Shown one piece after another: positions 35,449 through 43,233 of a stretch of DNA of 47,616 nucleotides. Source of the stretch: an uncultured Eubacteriales bacterium (GTDB lineage: Bacteria > Bacillota > Clostridia > Peptostreptococcales > Anaerovoracaceae); assembly GCA_900315555.1 (NCBI GenBank), contig OMZN01000032.1, forward strand, positions 1 through 47,616, written 5' to 3'. The position numbers and the translations under genes were made by a program. Within the stretch, counting starts at the first letter, position 1; every line of letters starts with the position of its first letter. The notes under the pieces are model-generated. The model did not search any database, was not told the DNA's origin, and saw nothing but the letters and a program-made list of their open reading frames with translations.

Positions 35449-36342
35449 CTATTCATCGAAGAAGCGATCGTCGTAATACGGCGGCGCTTCTTCTTCGTCT
35501 GCCTGCCTTGCCCGGCGCATGACCAGATAATGCACAATATAGATGACCAAAATCAGCATGAGATTGGCCAGAAACAGATTCATAACAACACCGTTGTCAT
35601 ATATCAGATAGCCGGAGCGGAAGCCGTACAGCGCCATGATGCCGGTGCAAAGCAGCGCCAGGCCCAGGATCGGAAGATTGTACATGGATTTGATCATATC
35701 TTCCTTGAAGCCTTTGGCCGTGGCATCAAAACCGATGAACCGGCCGATGACCAGCGTCACAAAATACATGATAATGTCATCGTAATTGTTGTTGCCGTTG
35801 CGGAACTTGATCACCGCAAAGACGATAAGAATGTAGAACATGCCCAGCAGCCGCATATTGCCGATCTGTCCCGGCTCCACATAAGCCAACGGTATGACCT
35901 TGCTGTCAAGCAGGTTCGTCAGGAGAACGGCAATCAGAATGAAGAGCAGCAGCAAGAGCCCGTTGTAGTTGTTCCAAAGAGAGTTCGTTTTTCCCCGCTG
36001 GAAATAGTCAAAGTAAAAGTAGACCGCAACGAAGAGCATGATAAAGGTGCAGGAAAAGATCATCTCAAAGAAACGTTCCGTCAGGCTGAGGAACTTCTCG
36101 AGGAAGAAATTCCGATGCAGCTGCAGGAAATAACTATTGTCACTGGGTGAGTAAACCCTGTTCGCCGTCTTCTTCTGCTGCTGCACCGACATGTATTTGC
36201 AGGCACCGAAGATGGCGCCCACCACGATGCCGACGCAAAGCAGCGTGATCAGCAGCATCGGAACCGCCTGTGCCGGATACAGATAATGTGCAAGATAAAA
36301 GCTGAGGCTGTGTACCGTTCGTGTTGTCATTTGCCCTGTCAT
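35449..36342 (-). CDS. Multi-pass membrane protein of unknown function
   Basis: 297 residues. About seven hydrophobic spans are visible: roughly 28-47, 90-110, 128-145, 160-180, 190-205, 225-245 and 255-275. The C-terminus is cytoplasm-like and acidic/aromatic (EEEAPPYYDDRFFDE). The motif region RNGNNNYDDIIMYFVTLVIG is unusual. I do not recognise the family. It starts at ATG 36342 after AGGAG and has a clear extended -10 promoter. It is divergent from the small MerR-like gene and convergent with the NUDIX gene. Confidence 0.7.
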   Translation of the reverse strand: MTGQMTTRTVHSLSFYLAHYLYPAQAVPMLLITLLCVGIVVGAIFGACKYMSVQQQKKTANRVYSPSDNSYFLQLHRNFFLEKFLSLTERFFEMIFSCTFIMLFVAVYFYFDYFQRGKTNSLWNNYNGLLLLLFILIAVLLTNLLDSKVIPLAYVEPGQIGNMRLLGMFYILIVFAVIKFRNGNNNYDDIIMYFVTLVIGRFIGFDATAKGFKEDMIKSMYNLPILGLALLCTGIMALYGFRSGYLIYDNGVVMNLFLANLMLILVIYIVHYLVMRRARQADEEEAPPYYDDRFFDE

Positions 36343-36380
36343 AACTTGATATTCTCCTCCATGATGTCCTTCAGCGACAA

Positions 36381-36389
36381 ATTATAGCA
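36381..36389 (-). promoter_or_regulatory. Extended -10 promoter of the unknown membrane protein
   Basis: TGCTATAAT on the minus strand (36389-36381), with weak TGTTTT 17 bp upstream of the TATAAT. Confidence 0.6.
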
Positions 36390-36605
36390 CAACCCTGCTG
36401 AAAAAAACACAAACCGCGCGGAGCGGTTGCGTTCACGTCACTGCCGTGGTATGGTAACTCATGAAAGCGGAACACATTCGCAGAGGCTTTGAAGCACGGA
36501 TGTTTTTTCGTTGTTTTTTCATCCATGCAGATGAACCTATGAAAGGGAGCAGCGATGCGCCATTGATCAAATATATTGAAACAGACTAGATACAGGGAGG
36601 ATACC

Positions 36606-36866
36606 ATGACCTACACGATTGAAGAATTTGCAGAGAAATACGATGCTGACGAAGAGACCATCCGGTACTATACAGAACTCGAGATTCTTCCTTATTCGAA
36701 GGGAGAAGAGGATGACCTGCTGTTCGATCAGGAATCCTGTGAATGGATGGAAGGCATCCAGTCCCTGCTTGCGATCGGTGCCTCCCTTGATGATATCCAG
36801 GAATTCAGCAGCTTCTCCACGCCGCAGTACCTGCGCGCACTGATTGAGGCGAAATACAAAAGATAG
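36606..36866 (+). CDS. Small one-domain MerR-like protein
   Basis: 86 residues from the ATG at 36606, which follows GGGAGG. YTIEEFAEKYDADEETIRYY is the winged-helix recognition segment of MerR proteins, and LEILPYSKGEEDDLLFDQES follows, with a third helix LLAIGASLDDIQEF. The long dimerisation helix and effector domain of a full MerR are absent. The protein is acidic, unlike most DNA-binding domains, so it may act as an adaptor or bind a protein partner. Confidence 0.65.
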   Translation: MTYTIEEFAEKYDADEETIRYYTELEILPYSKGEEDDLLFDQESCEWMEGIQSLLAIGASLDDIQEFSSFSTPQYLRALIEAKYKR

Positions 36867-36889
36867 CCAGCCTGACCGGGCAAAATGAA

Positions 36890-37558
36890 TCAGCGCCAGT
36901 CTGTACGCAGGAGTTCCCTGACCGGGGGCAGATCCCGAAACGACGCGATATAGAGGTCAGCCTCCGCCCGGATCGCCGCCCGCTCGCTGCTACTGGCCTC
37001 ATCCTCGACCGCAATAACCGGAAAGCCGGCCGCTGCTGCCGTGTGCACACCCACGTAGACATCCTCAAAAACCAGTGTTTCCCCGGGGCGTGTCCCCAGG
37101 CGGGATGCCGCCTCCAGATAGATGCGGGGTTCTTTTTTTGTAGTCTTAAGTTCTTCGCAGGTGAGCATGTCCTCAAAGCAGTCCCAAACGCCAAGACGCC
37201 GCAGCGCTGCTTCTTCCAGCGCCGGATCCCCGATGGTAGCCAGCATCATGGGGATTCCCTGGTCCGCCAAAGCGTGCAGCAGCGCCGCCGCCGAATCCTT
37301 CAAGGGAACCTGCCTGCGATAAAAGAGCGCAAGCTCTTCCATAAGGCCGCTGCGAATGGTCTCCTCCGTTTCAGGCAGCGCATAGCGGCGCTTCAGATAC
37401 CGCACGCCCTCCTCAATGGTCATAGGAAACAGGATTTCGCCCAGCCCCTCCTCGGGGCAAATGCCGCGGGCAGCAAGATACCGTGCGCCCAGCTCATCCC
37501 AGATCGGCATGGAATCAAGGAGGGTCCCGTCGATGTCAAAGATTGCACCGCGCAGCAT
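36890..37558 (-). CDS. HAD hydrolase, subfamily IA (beta-phosphoglucomutase-like)
   Basis: 222 residues. AIFDIDGTLLDSMPIWDELG contains both catalytic aspartates, followed by a helical cap. ELKTTKKEPRIYLEAASRLG and LVFEDVYVGVHTAAAAGFPV are motifs III-IV. The ATG abuts the thiE stop (TAGATG), so it is translated with thiE. In that context a phosphatase acting on a thiamine intermediate is possible, but the sequence only supports a general phosphosugar-type phosphatase. Confidence 0.88.
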   Translation of the reverse strand: MLRGAIFDIDGTLLDSMPIWDELGARYLAARGICPEEGLGEILFPMTIEEGVRYLKRRYALPETEETIRSGLMEELALFYRRQVPLKDSAAALLHALADQGIPMMLATIGDPALEEAALRRLGVWDCFEDMLTCEELKTTKKEPRIYLEAASRLGTRPGETLVFEDVYVGVHTAAAAGFPVIAVEDEASSSERAAIRAEADLYIASFRDLPPVRELLRTDWR

Positions 37559-38206
37559 CTAACCGACCGCCTTCTTCGTCTGCACCAGAAGATCGGCCGC
37601 TGCCGCCCGCACGTCTTCTTGGGCGAAAATCGCCGAGATCACCGCGATTCCGACAATGCCGGTACCGGCAAGCGATGTGACATTGTCTCTGGTAATGCCG
37701 CCTATGGCGATCACGGGAATATCCACTGCCCGGCAGATGGCCCGCAGCGTCGCATGATCCACCTCCTGGGCATCCGCCTTGGATCCTGTGGGGAAAACGG
37801 CACCCACGCCCAGGTAGTCGGCACCCTGTGCCTGCGCCCGCAGCGCTTCCTCCACCGTCTGCGCCGACACCCCGAGGATCTTGTCCGGACCGATCTTATC
37901 CCTGACACTGCCGGCTTCCATATCGCTCTGACCGACGTGGACACCGTCCGCATCGCATTCCAGCGCCAGCGCAACATCATCATCGATCACAAAAGGTACC
38001 TGCCGGCGGCGGCAGAGAGCACGGATCTGCAGCGCCTCCTTGAGAAAGTCATCATGACCAAGCTGCATATCGTCTTTTTCCCGCAGCTGCAGAAAGGTGA
38101 TGCCGCCGTCCAGTGCGCTCTCCACATCTTCCTGCAAGGTATGGCCGCCAAGCCAGTGGCGGTCGGTAACAGCATACAAAAGCAGGCTTTCTTTATCGAA
38201 TTTCAT
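37559..38206 (-). CDS. thiE: Thiamine-phosphate synthase
   Basis: 215 residues. It joins hydroxymethylpyrimidine diphosphate to thiazole phosphate, giving thiamine phosphate. LLYAVTDRHWLGG, QLREKDD (pyrophosphate/Mg contact), FVIDDDVALALECDADGVHV, GADYLGVGAVFPTGSKADA and IPVIAIGGI are conserved. It overlaps the thiM stop by 14 nt. Confidence 0.95.
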   Translation of the reverse strand: MKFDKESLLLYAVTDRHWLGGHTLQEDVESALDGGITFLQLREKDDMQLGHDDFLKEALQIRALCRRRQVPFVIDDDVALALECDADGVHVGQSDMEAGSVRDKIGPDKILGVSAQTVEEALRAQAQGADYLGVGAVFPTGSKADAQEVDHATLRAICRAVDIPVIAIGGITRDNVTSLAGTGIVGIAVISAIFAQEDVRAAAADLLVQTKKAVG

Positions 38207-39014
38207 AGTCAGCCCCTTCCTCCAGCCGGGATGCCGTCATATGGTATACGGCATCGATAATTCTGCTGCGATAAGCCGCATTGCCATCGCCCGGCTGCCT
38301 GTGTTCCCAGCCGATCTGCCCCGCCAGTCCCATCAGGCAGACAGCCGCCGCAGCCGCCGCAAGCGGCGCCTTCGGATTGGCCGCCAGATAGGCCGTCAAA
38401 AGGCCGGAAAGCTGGCAGCCGGTGCCGGTGATGCGGCCCATCTCCGCCCTGCCGTTGCGGATCACATAGCAAATTTTTTCATCGGCCACAAGGTCGATGG
38501 CCCCGGTGATGGCAACGATACACTGTGCCGAGCGGGCATACTCCTTCGTGAAGCAAACCATTTCCTCCAGATTGTCCTCGGTCACAGCGTCGGCCGCCGC
38601 CGCATCGACGCCCTTTGTCGCCGTGCTTCCCAGGGCCAGCGCTTTCAGCTCCGAAACATTGCCGCGGATGGCTGCAAGAGGCAGCGCATCCACCAGGCCG
38701 GCCGCCGTTTCCGTGCGGTATCGGCTGGCCCCGGCGCCCACGGGATCCAGTACAATCGGATGCCCCAGATCCGCCGCCTTCTTTCCGGCAAGGTGCATAG
38801 CGCGCACAGTCCGTTCGTTCAGCGTCCCAATGTTGATGTTGAGGCCATTGCAGATCGAGGTGATATCCGCTGCTTCCTCAGGCGCATCGGCCATGATCGG
38901 GCTGCCGCCGCAGGCCAGCAGGATGTTGGCCACATCGTTCACCGTCACGTAATTTGTGATGTTATGTACCAGCGGACTTTTTGCCCGCACATTGTTCAAG
39001 CACTCTGCAAACAA
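38193..39014 (-). CDS. thiM: Hydroxyethylthiazole kinase
   Basis: 273 residues. It phosphorylates salvaged hydroxyethylthiazole for ThiE. SPLVHNITNYVTVND, LDPVGAGASRYRTE and ITGTGCQLSGLLTAYLAAN, with the anion-hole GTGC, are diagnostic. The start is a TTG at 39014 with AAGGAG 6 nt away. It lies 26 nt after the bile salt hydrolase stop with no terminator between them. thiD is absent nearby. No TPP riboswitch was found. Confidence 0.94.
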   Translation of the reverse strand: MFAECLNNVRAKSPLVHNITNYVTVNDVANILLACGGSPIMADAPEEAADITSICNGLNINIGTLNERTVRAMHLAGKKAADLGHPIVLDPVGAGASRYRTETAAGLVDALPLAAIRGNVSELKALALGSTATKGVDAAAADAVTEDNLEEMVCFTKEYARSAQCIVAITGAIDLVADEKICYVIRNGRAEMGRITGTGCQLSGLLTAYLAANPKAPLAAAAAAVCLMGLAGQIGWEHRQPGDGNAAYRSRIIDAVYHMTASRLEEGADYEIR

Positions 39015-39040
39015 ATCTTTCTCCTTGCTTCTTCTTTTCC

Positions 39041-40039
39041 TTACTTCGTCTGTTCTTCCATGTAAATATCCTGCGTATCACGGAGCGGATAGCACACCAG
39101 CGCCGTGCCGTCCAGATCCTCTTTGTGCATATCGATGCCCGTGATCCGGCTGTTGTTGTAGGTCGTATAATAATAAATCCCCCGCTCCAGATTGCAGCAG
39201 GCGCTGTAGATGGTGATTTCGCAGATCGGTTCGCCGTCTTTGTCCTCACCCAGCCGGCAGCAGCCGCGCTGCTGTTCCACCGACCCGAGAATCTTGAAAA
39301 ACTGCGTGACGCTTTCCGCCTCCGTGCTTTCTGAAAGCGAATTCATCTTGGTAAAAGCCACCTTGATGAAGCGGGAAGCTGAAGAAAGATCACCGGGCAG
39401 CCCGATGCCGCCCATGCCGCGGCTGTAGGCATGCATGTCGACCGAAGGTGCGAACCGGTTCTCGGCCGCTGCCGAAGAGACCTGCATATAGTCGGCAAGA
39501 TGCGTCATGTGATAGTCAAAAGTGGGATTGTTGGTCATAACGCCAACAGGATTATCGTAAACTCTGGCGCCCTGCTGTGTCTGCTCAAAGACGATCGATT
39601 CCTTTGCATCGGCGATCATCCAGTGCAGCGGGGACGGCGGAAGCGCCTCGCTAAAGGCCAGATCCGTCACATTGACGTCCGAAAGCAGCCGGCGCGCCTC
39701 CGCCACCGTGCCGCACTGCCCCAGGATCCAGGGAATCAGCTCAAAAGAAGCCACATTCTTCTGGCCTTCCTCCACAGGGCGGTAGTCTGCATTGCCGGGA
39801 AAGTTCAGGCCGGCCATGCCTAGCCCTTTTTCGTTCATCGCGTCATAATAGAGAGGAACCTCGTCCACAACGAAAGCCATACCGATCAACGCGTAATGCG
39901 ACTGCAGCGCCGGCAGAGAGCGCATCGTCAGAGGCTTGTTTCTGGGCATCACCGTCACCGTTTCCTGATACGAATATTCTAGATCCAGATTCCTTCCGAA
40001 ATAATGGTTCCCGGAGCTGTATGTAATGGCTGTGCACAT
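39041..40039 (-). CDS. bsh: Bile salt hydrolase (choloylglycine hydrolase)
   Basis: 332 residues, Ntn-hydrolase fold. Cys2 becomes the N-terminal nucleophile after Met removal. Arg16 and Asp19 (FGRNLDLE), Asn79 (NEKGLGMAGLNFPGNA), Asn170/171 (GVMTNNPTFDY) and Arg223 (SASRFIKVAF) match the active site. An Asn at the position that is Tyr in penicillin V acylases favours bile salt hydrolase. It deconjugates glycine or taurine bile salts and suggests a gut habitat. It has its own promoter and probably leads a transcript with thiM-thiE-HAD. Confidence 0.9.
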   Translation of the reverse strand: MCTAITYSSGNHYFGRNLDLEYSYQETVTVMPRNKPLTMRSLPALQSHYALIGMAFVVDEVPLYYDAMNEKGLGMAGLNFPGNADYRPVEEGQKNVASFELIPWILGQCGTVAEARRLLSDVNVTDLAFSEALPPSPLHWMIADAKESIVFEQTQQGARVYDNPVGVMTNNPTFDYHMTHLADYMQVSSAAAENRFAPSVDMHAYSRGMGGIGLPGDLSSASRFIKVAFTKMNSLSESTEAESVTQFFKILGSVEQQRGCCRLGEDKDGEPICEITIYSACCNLERGIYYYTTYNNSRITGIDMHKEDLDGTALVCYPLRDTQDIYMEEQTK

Positions 40040-40130
40040 AAACTTTCCTCCCGCGCTATGGTATCAATAACATCCGTAACCAGCGATGTACTGCCGCTGC
40101 CAAACCGGCAGCACGGCATACGCTACCTAC

Positions 40131-40139
40131 AGTATACCA
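40131..40139 (-). promoter_or_regulatory. Extended -10 promoter of bsh
   Basis: TGGTATACT on the minus strand (40139-40131) gives a leader of about 85 nt. The leader contains a short CTGCC/GGCAG hairpin and ends with GGGAGGAAAG before the ATG. Confidence 0.55.
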
Positions 40140-40154
40140 CGAAAGAAGTCCGAA

Positions 40155-40195
40155 GAAAAAAGCAACCTGCGCATCGGATCAAAGATCCTGGCAGG
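40155..40195 (-). terminator. Terminator-like hairpin upstream of bsh
   Basis: CCTGC/GCAGG closes an inner GGATC-AAA-GATCC stem. On the minus strand it is followed by TTGCTTTTTT. Confidence 0.55.
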
Positions 40196-40224
40196 TCGTC
40201 AGGCATCCGGGCGGATCAGAGAAA

Positions 40225-40260
40225 GAAAAAAGCGGAGCCATCACACACAGGGCTCACGCT
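40225..40260 (-). terminator. Terminator, probably of the small peptide transcript
   Basis: AGCG-GAGCC pairs with GGCTC-CGCT, with one bulge, and is followed on the minus strand by TTTTTTC. Confidence 0.7.
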
Positions 40261-40474
40261 GAAAAGAAACCGAAACACGCCCGCACTTTCTTTTTATCAC
40301 ACACCCATTCACAAAATAACACACCGAAGGCAGTCGCTTAATGTACTGCAGCTCCACACATAATTCATGTATTCAAGATAATATACTTTCGAGCTAAGTT
40401 CCATGCATTATGCCCAAGCGGTAACCATACAGCACAAGCGGTGCAATCGGTGTGACCAATTCAAGGACATCCGC
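40261..40474. other. Unexplained stretch between terminator and small peptide
   Basis: No coding frame with a ribosome site was recognised. It could be the 3' untranslated part of the peptide transcript, or hold a small RNA: AT-rich TATATTATC on the minus strand near 40380-40388 could serve as a -10. Confidence 0.35.
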
Positions 40475-40573
40475 CTAGTCCTTCTTGCGGCGCTTTCCGA
40501 TGCAGTGTCCGCTGAGCAGTGTCAGAAACATGCAGACGCATGTCGCACATGCAAATATCTTGTGCATTTTCAT
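40475..40573 (-). CDS. 32-residue Cys-rich membrane/secreted peptide
   Basis: The frame begins at ATG 40573 behind an excellent AAGGAG...GGAGG site with 6-nt spacing. It encodes a hydrophobic core (IFACATCVCMFLTLLSG) with four Cys and a strongly basic end (GKRRKKD). The shape is a single membrane helix or a short signal-like peptide. A TATACT (40637-40632) lies about 60 nt upstream and a terminator downstream, so it seems to be a self-contained gene. The function is unknown. Confidence 0.55.
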   Translation of the reverse strand: MKMHKIFACATCVCMFLTLLSGHCIGKRRKKD

Positions 40574-40631
40574 AGCGGCCTCCTTTCTCCTTGCTGAACA
40601 ATAAGCAGCAGTGTGTGCTGCCCCCAACCAT

Positions 40632-40660
40632 AGTATAGCCGATCAGGCGGCTCCTGCCCA
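40632..40660 (-). promoter_or_regulatory. Promoter of the 32-residue peptide gene
   Basis: On the minus strand TGGGCA (40660-40655), a 17-bp spacer and TATACT (40637-40632). Confidence 0.5.
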
Positions 40661-40680
40661 TCTTTTTCCTATTTATCCCG

Positions 40681-43059
40681 CTATTTGCTGCGCGGCTTCC
40701 TGTTCCGGTGCCTGCTGCCGTATTTATCCATCAGACGTGCCAGCGAATCCTCTGCCGAAAGCGGCTCGTCCTTGTCTGCATGGCGCCCGTCCCGCTTCCC
40801 AGCCTCGTTGTGCTGCCGGGTGCTTTTCCCGCGAGTGCCCGGGCCGTCGTTCTTTCGATGCTGGCCGCTGCGGTTTTCCGCTCCGTTCTTTTTCCCGCTG
40901 CGGCCGCCGCGCGCATGCTCTCTGCGGGCAAGTTCCTCCGGCGGCAGGAGCGACAGCTGCACCCGGCCGCGTTCCTGATCGATGCCCACCACATAGACGG
41001 TGATAATCTGCCCGACCGAGAGGATTTCCGAGGGATGCCCGATACGGCGCCGGCTCATCCGCGAGATGTGCACAAGGCCATCCTCGTGGAGACCGATATC
41101 GACAAACGCCCCGAAATCGACGACATTGCGCACAGTTCCCGAGAGCACATCACCTTCCTTGAGATCGCTCAGCTCAAGGATGTCACTGCGCAACAGCGCA
41201 CCCTCAAAGCGTTCCCGGTAATCCCGCAGCGGACGGCGGATCGCTTCCTCGATATCGTGCAGCGTATATTCGTCGATACCGAGATTGGCCGTCTTCTCTT
41301 TCGGAAACTGCGCTTCCTCTGCGCCCAGCTGCTTAATGCCGCAGGCCGCCATCACCTTGCGGGCCGCCTCGTAGCTCTCCGGATGAAGCGCCGTTTCATC
41401 CAGCGGCTCCTCTCCACCGACAATGCGCAGAAAGCCGGCACACTGCGTATAGGTCTTGGCGCCCAGCTTGCTGACGGCAAGCAGCTGCCGCCGGTTGGCA
41501 AAGCGCCCGTTCTCGTTGCGCCAGCGGACGATTTCAGCGGCTGTCGTCTTGTTGAGCCCGGAGATGTGCCGCAGCAGCTCCGGAGAAGCAGTGTTCAGAT
41601 CGGCGCCGATCCGGTTGACACACTTCATGACAACCTCGTCAAGCCGCTCGCGCAGTGCCTTGGCCGGCAGATCATGCTGGTACTGACCCACGCCGATCGA
41701 CTGCGGATCGATTTTGATCAGCTCCGAAAGCGGATCGAGCAGGCGGCGGCCGATCGACACGGCGCTGCGTTCTTCAACGTGCAGATCGGGGAATTCCCGC
41801 CGCGCAATCTCCCCCGCCGAGTAGACTGAGGCACCCGCTTCCGAAACAATCGCATAGCGCACATCCAGGTTTGCCTCTCTGATCAGCTCAGCTACGAACC
41901 GTTCGCTTTCTCTGGACGCTGTGCCGTTGCCGATAGCGATGATCCCCACGTTATATTGACGGATCAGCGAGGTCATCTTCTGCCGCGCACCCACAGCATC
42001 ACCGACCGGCGCATGCGGAAAGATCTTGTCGATATGCAGCAGCTTGCCCGTGGGATCGAGAACCGCCAGCTTGCAGCCGGTGCGGAATGCCGGATCAAAG
42101 CCCATCACCACATGGCCGATGAGAGGCGGCTGCAGCAGCAGCTTTTCCAGGTTCATCGAGAAGAGCTCGATCGACGCCTTCTGCGCCCGCTCTGAGAGCG
42201 AGGCCCGCACCTGGTTCTCCACGCTGGGATAAAGCAGTCTCTCCAGACCATCGGCAACAGCCTCATGCAGCACCTCGGCGCAACTGCCGTCTTCCCTGAT
42301 CTGCATCTCTCTTAGAGCATGCGCAAGACAGCCTTCCTTGTCATACGCGAAGCTCATCGTGATCACCTTTTCCTTCTCCGCCCTGTCGATGGCCATGATG
42401 CGGTGGTCAGGCAGCTTGGGGACCGGCTCGGTTCGATCGTAATACATCTCATAGACACGGCGTTCGTCGGCATGGTTCTTTTTCTCTTTCGTCACGATCC
42501 TGCCCCGCTGCTCAATCTCGCGCCGGACAAACCACCGCAGCTGCGCCTGGTCGCTGACCATCTCGGCAACGATATCCCTGGCACCGGCGATGGCGGCTGC
42601 AGCATCGGGCACCTCCTCGCCAAGGTACTTGGCGGCTTCTTCGGCGAGGCCGCCCGCCTTCGGCTGCGCCAGCATCCAGTCCGCCAGCGGCTGCAGCCCG
42701 CGCCGGATCGCCATGCCGGCACGCGTTCTCTTCTTTTCTTTGTAGGGTCGGTACAAATCCTCCACCTCCGAGAGCCTGCGGCAGCCCTCCACCGCCTGAC
42801 AGATCTCTTCCGTCAGCTTGCCCCGCTGCTCGATCAGAGCAAGAACGGCCTCCTTGCGCTCCGCAAGGTTCTGCTCATAGCGGTATTGCTTTTCAATATA
42901 GAGAATCTGCTCCTCATCGAGTCCGTGCGTCGCTTCCTTTCGATAGCGCGCAATGAAGGGGACGGTGTTGCCTTCGGCCAGCAACGCCAGCGTGCGGTCG
43001 ACCTGGCCGGTGCCGATCTTCAGTTCCCCTGCGATGGACGTGATGATTTCCTGCTGCAT
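40681..43059 (-). CDS. tex: Tex-family RNA-binding transcription accessory protein
   Basis: About 792 residues from the ATG at 43059, which has GCAGGAAG 6 nt upstream; the ORF runs 55 codons further into non-homologous sequence. The N-terminal Tex domain (NTVPFIARYRKEATHGLDEEQ region), the YqgF-like domain (VMGFDPAFRTGCKLAVLDPTG), helix-hairpin-helix segments (TASPELLRHISGLNKTTA) and an S1 domain (GDVLSGTVRNVVDFGAFVDI) are in the usual order. The last 80 residues are a basic, low-complexity tail rich in Arg, Lys and Gly, probably for RNA binding. Confidence 0.95.
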   Translation of the reverse strand: MQQEIITSIAGELKIGTGQVDRTLALLAEGNTVPFIARYRKEATHGLDEEQILYIEKQYRYEQNLAERKEAVLALIEQRGKLTEEICQAVEGCRRLSEVEDLYRPYKEKKRTRAGMAIRRGLQPLADWMLAQPKAGGLAEEAAKYLGEEVPDAAAAIAGARDIVAEMVSDQAQLRWFVRREIEQRGRIVTKEKKNHADERRVYEMYYDRTEPVPKLPDHRIMAIDRAEKEKVITMSFAYDKEGCLAHALREMQIREDGSCAEVLHEAVADGLERLLYPSVENQVRASLSERAQKASIELFSMNLEKLLLQPPLIGHVVMGFDPAFRTGCKLAVLDPTGKLLHIDKIFPHAPVGDAVGARQKMTSLIRQYNVGIIAIGNGTASRESERFVAELIREANLDVRYAIVSEAGASVYSAGEIARREFPDLHVEERSAVSIGRRLLDPLSELIKIDPQSIGVGQYQHDLPAKALRERLDEVVMKCVNRIGADLNTASPELLRHISGLNKTTAAEIVRWRNENGRFANRRQLLAVSKLGAKTYTQCAGFLRIVGGEEPLDETALHPESYEAARKVMAACGIKQLGAEEAQFPKEKTANLGIDEYTLHDIEEAIRRPLRDYRERFEGALLRSDILELSDLKEGDVLSGTVRNVVDFGAFVDIGLHEDGLVHISRMSRRRIGHPSEILSVGQIITVYVVGIDQERGRVQLSLLPPEELARREHARGGRSGKKNGAENRSGQHRKNDGPGTRGKSTRQHNEAGKRDGRHADKDEPLSAEDSLARLMDKYGSRHRNRKPRSK

Positions 43060-43167
43060 GATACTTCCTGCTCTTTCTGTTTTCCAATGCTTTGTCGATG
43101 ATAGTATATCAACTATATCATGATACACTTTCTCTATCCAGTCATCTTCGCTAAGGCGCCCGGCACA

Positions 43168-43206
43168 GCAAAAGAGGCCTCCTCCTTTAGAGGAAAGCCT
43201 CTTTGA
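43168..43206 (-). terminator. Terminator of the cupin/ferredoxin/flavodiiron operon
   Basis: AAAGAGGC (43171-43178) pairs with GCCTCTTT (43197-43204). The T run on the minus strand lies within and after the stem. Confidence 0.8.
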
Positions 43207-43233
43207 GATAGCCTCTTCGGGCAAAAGCCTGCT

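Noticed and set aside
38193..40130. TPP riboswitch before thiM or bsh
   Set aside because: No CTGAGA or other TPP-class core was seen before thiM (26-nt gap) or in the bsh leader.
40681..43224. Tex start at 43224
   Set aside because: The extra 55 residues do not resemble Tex. The ATG at 43059 has a ribosome site and the expected N-terminus, and the extension runs through promoter-like sequence.
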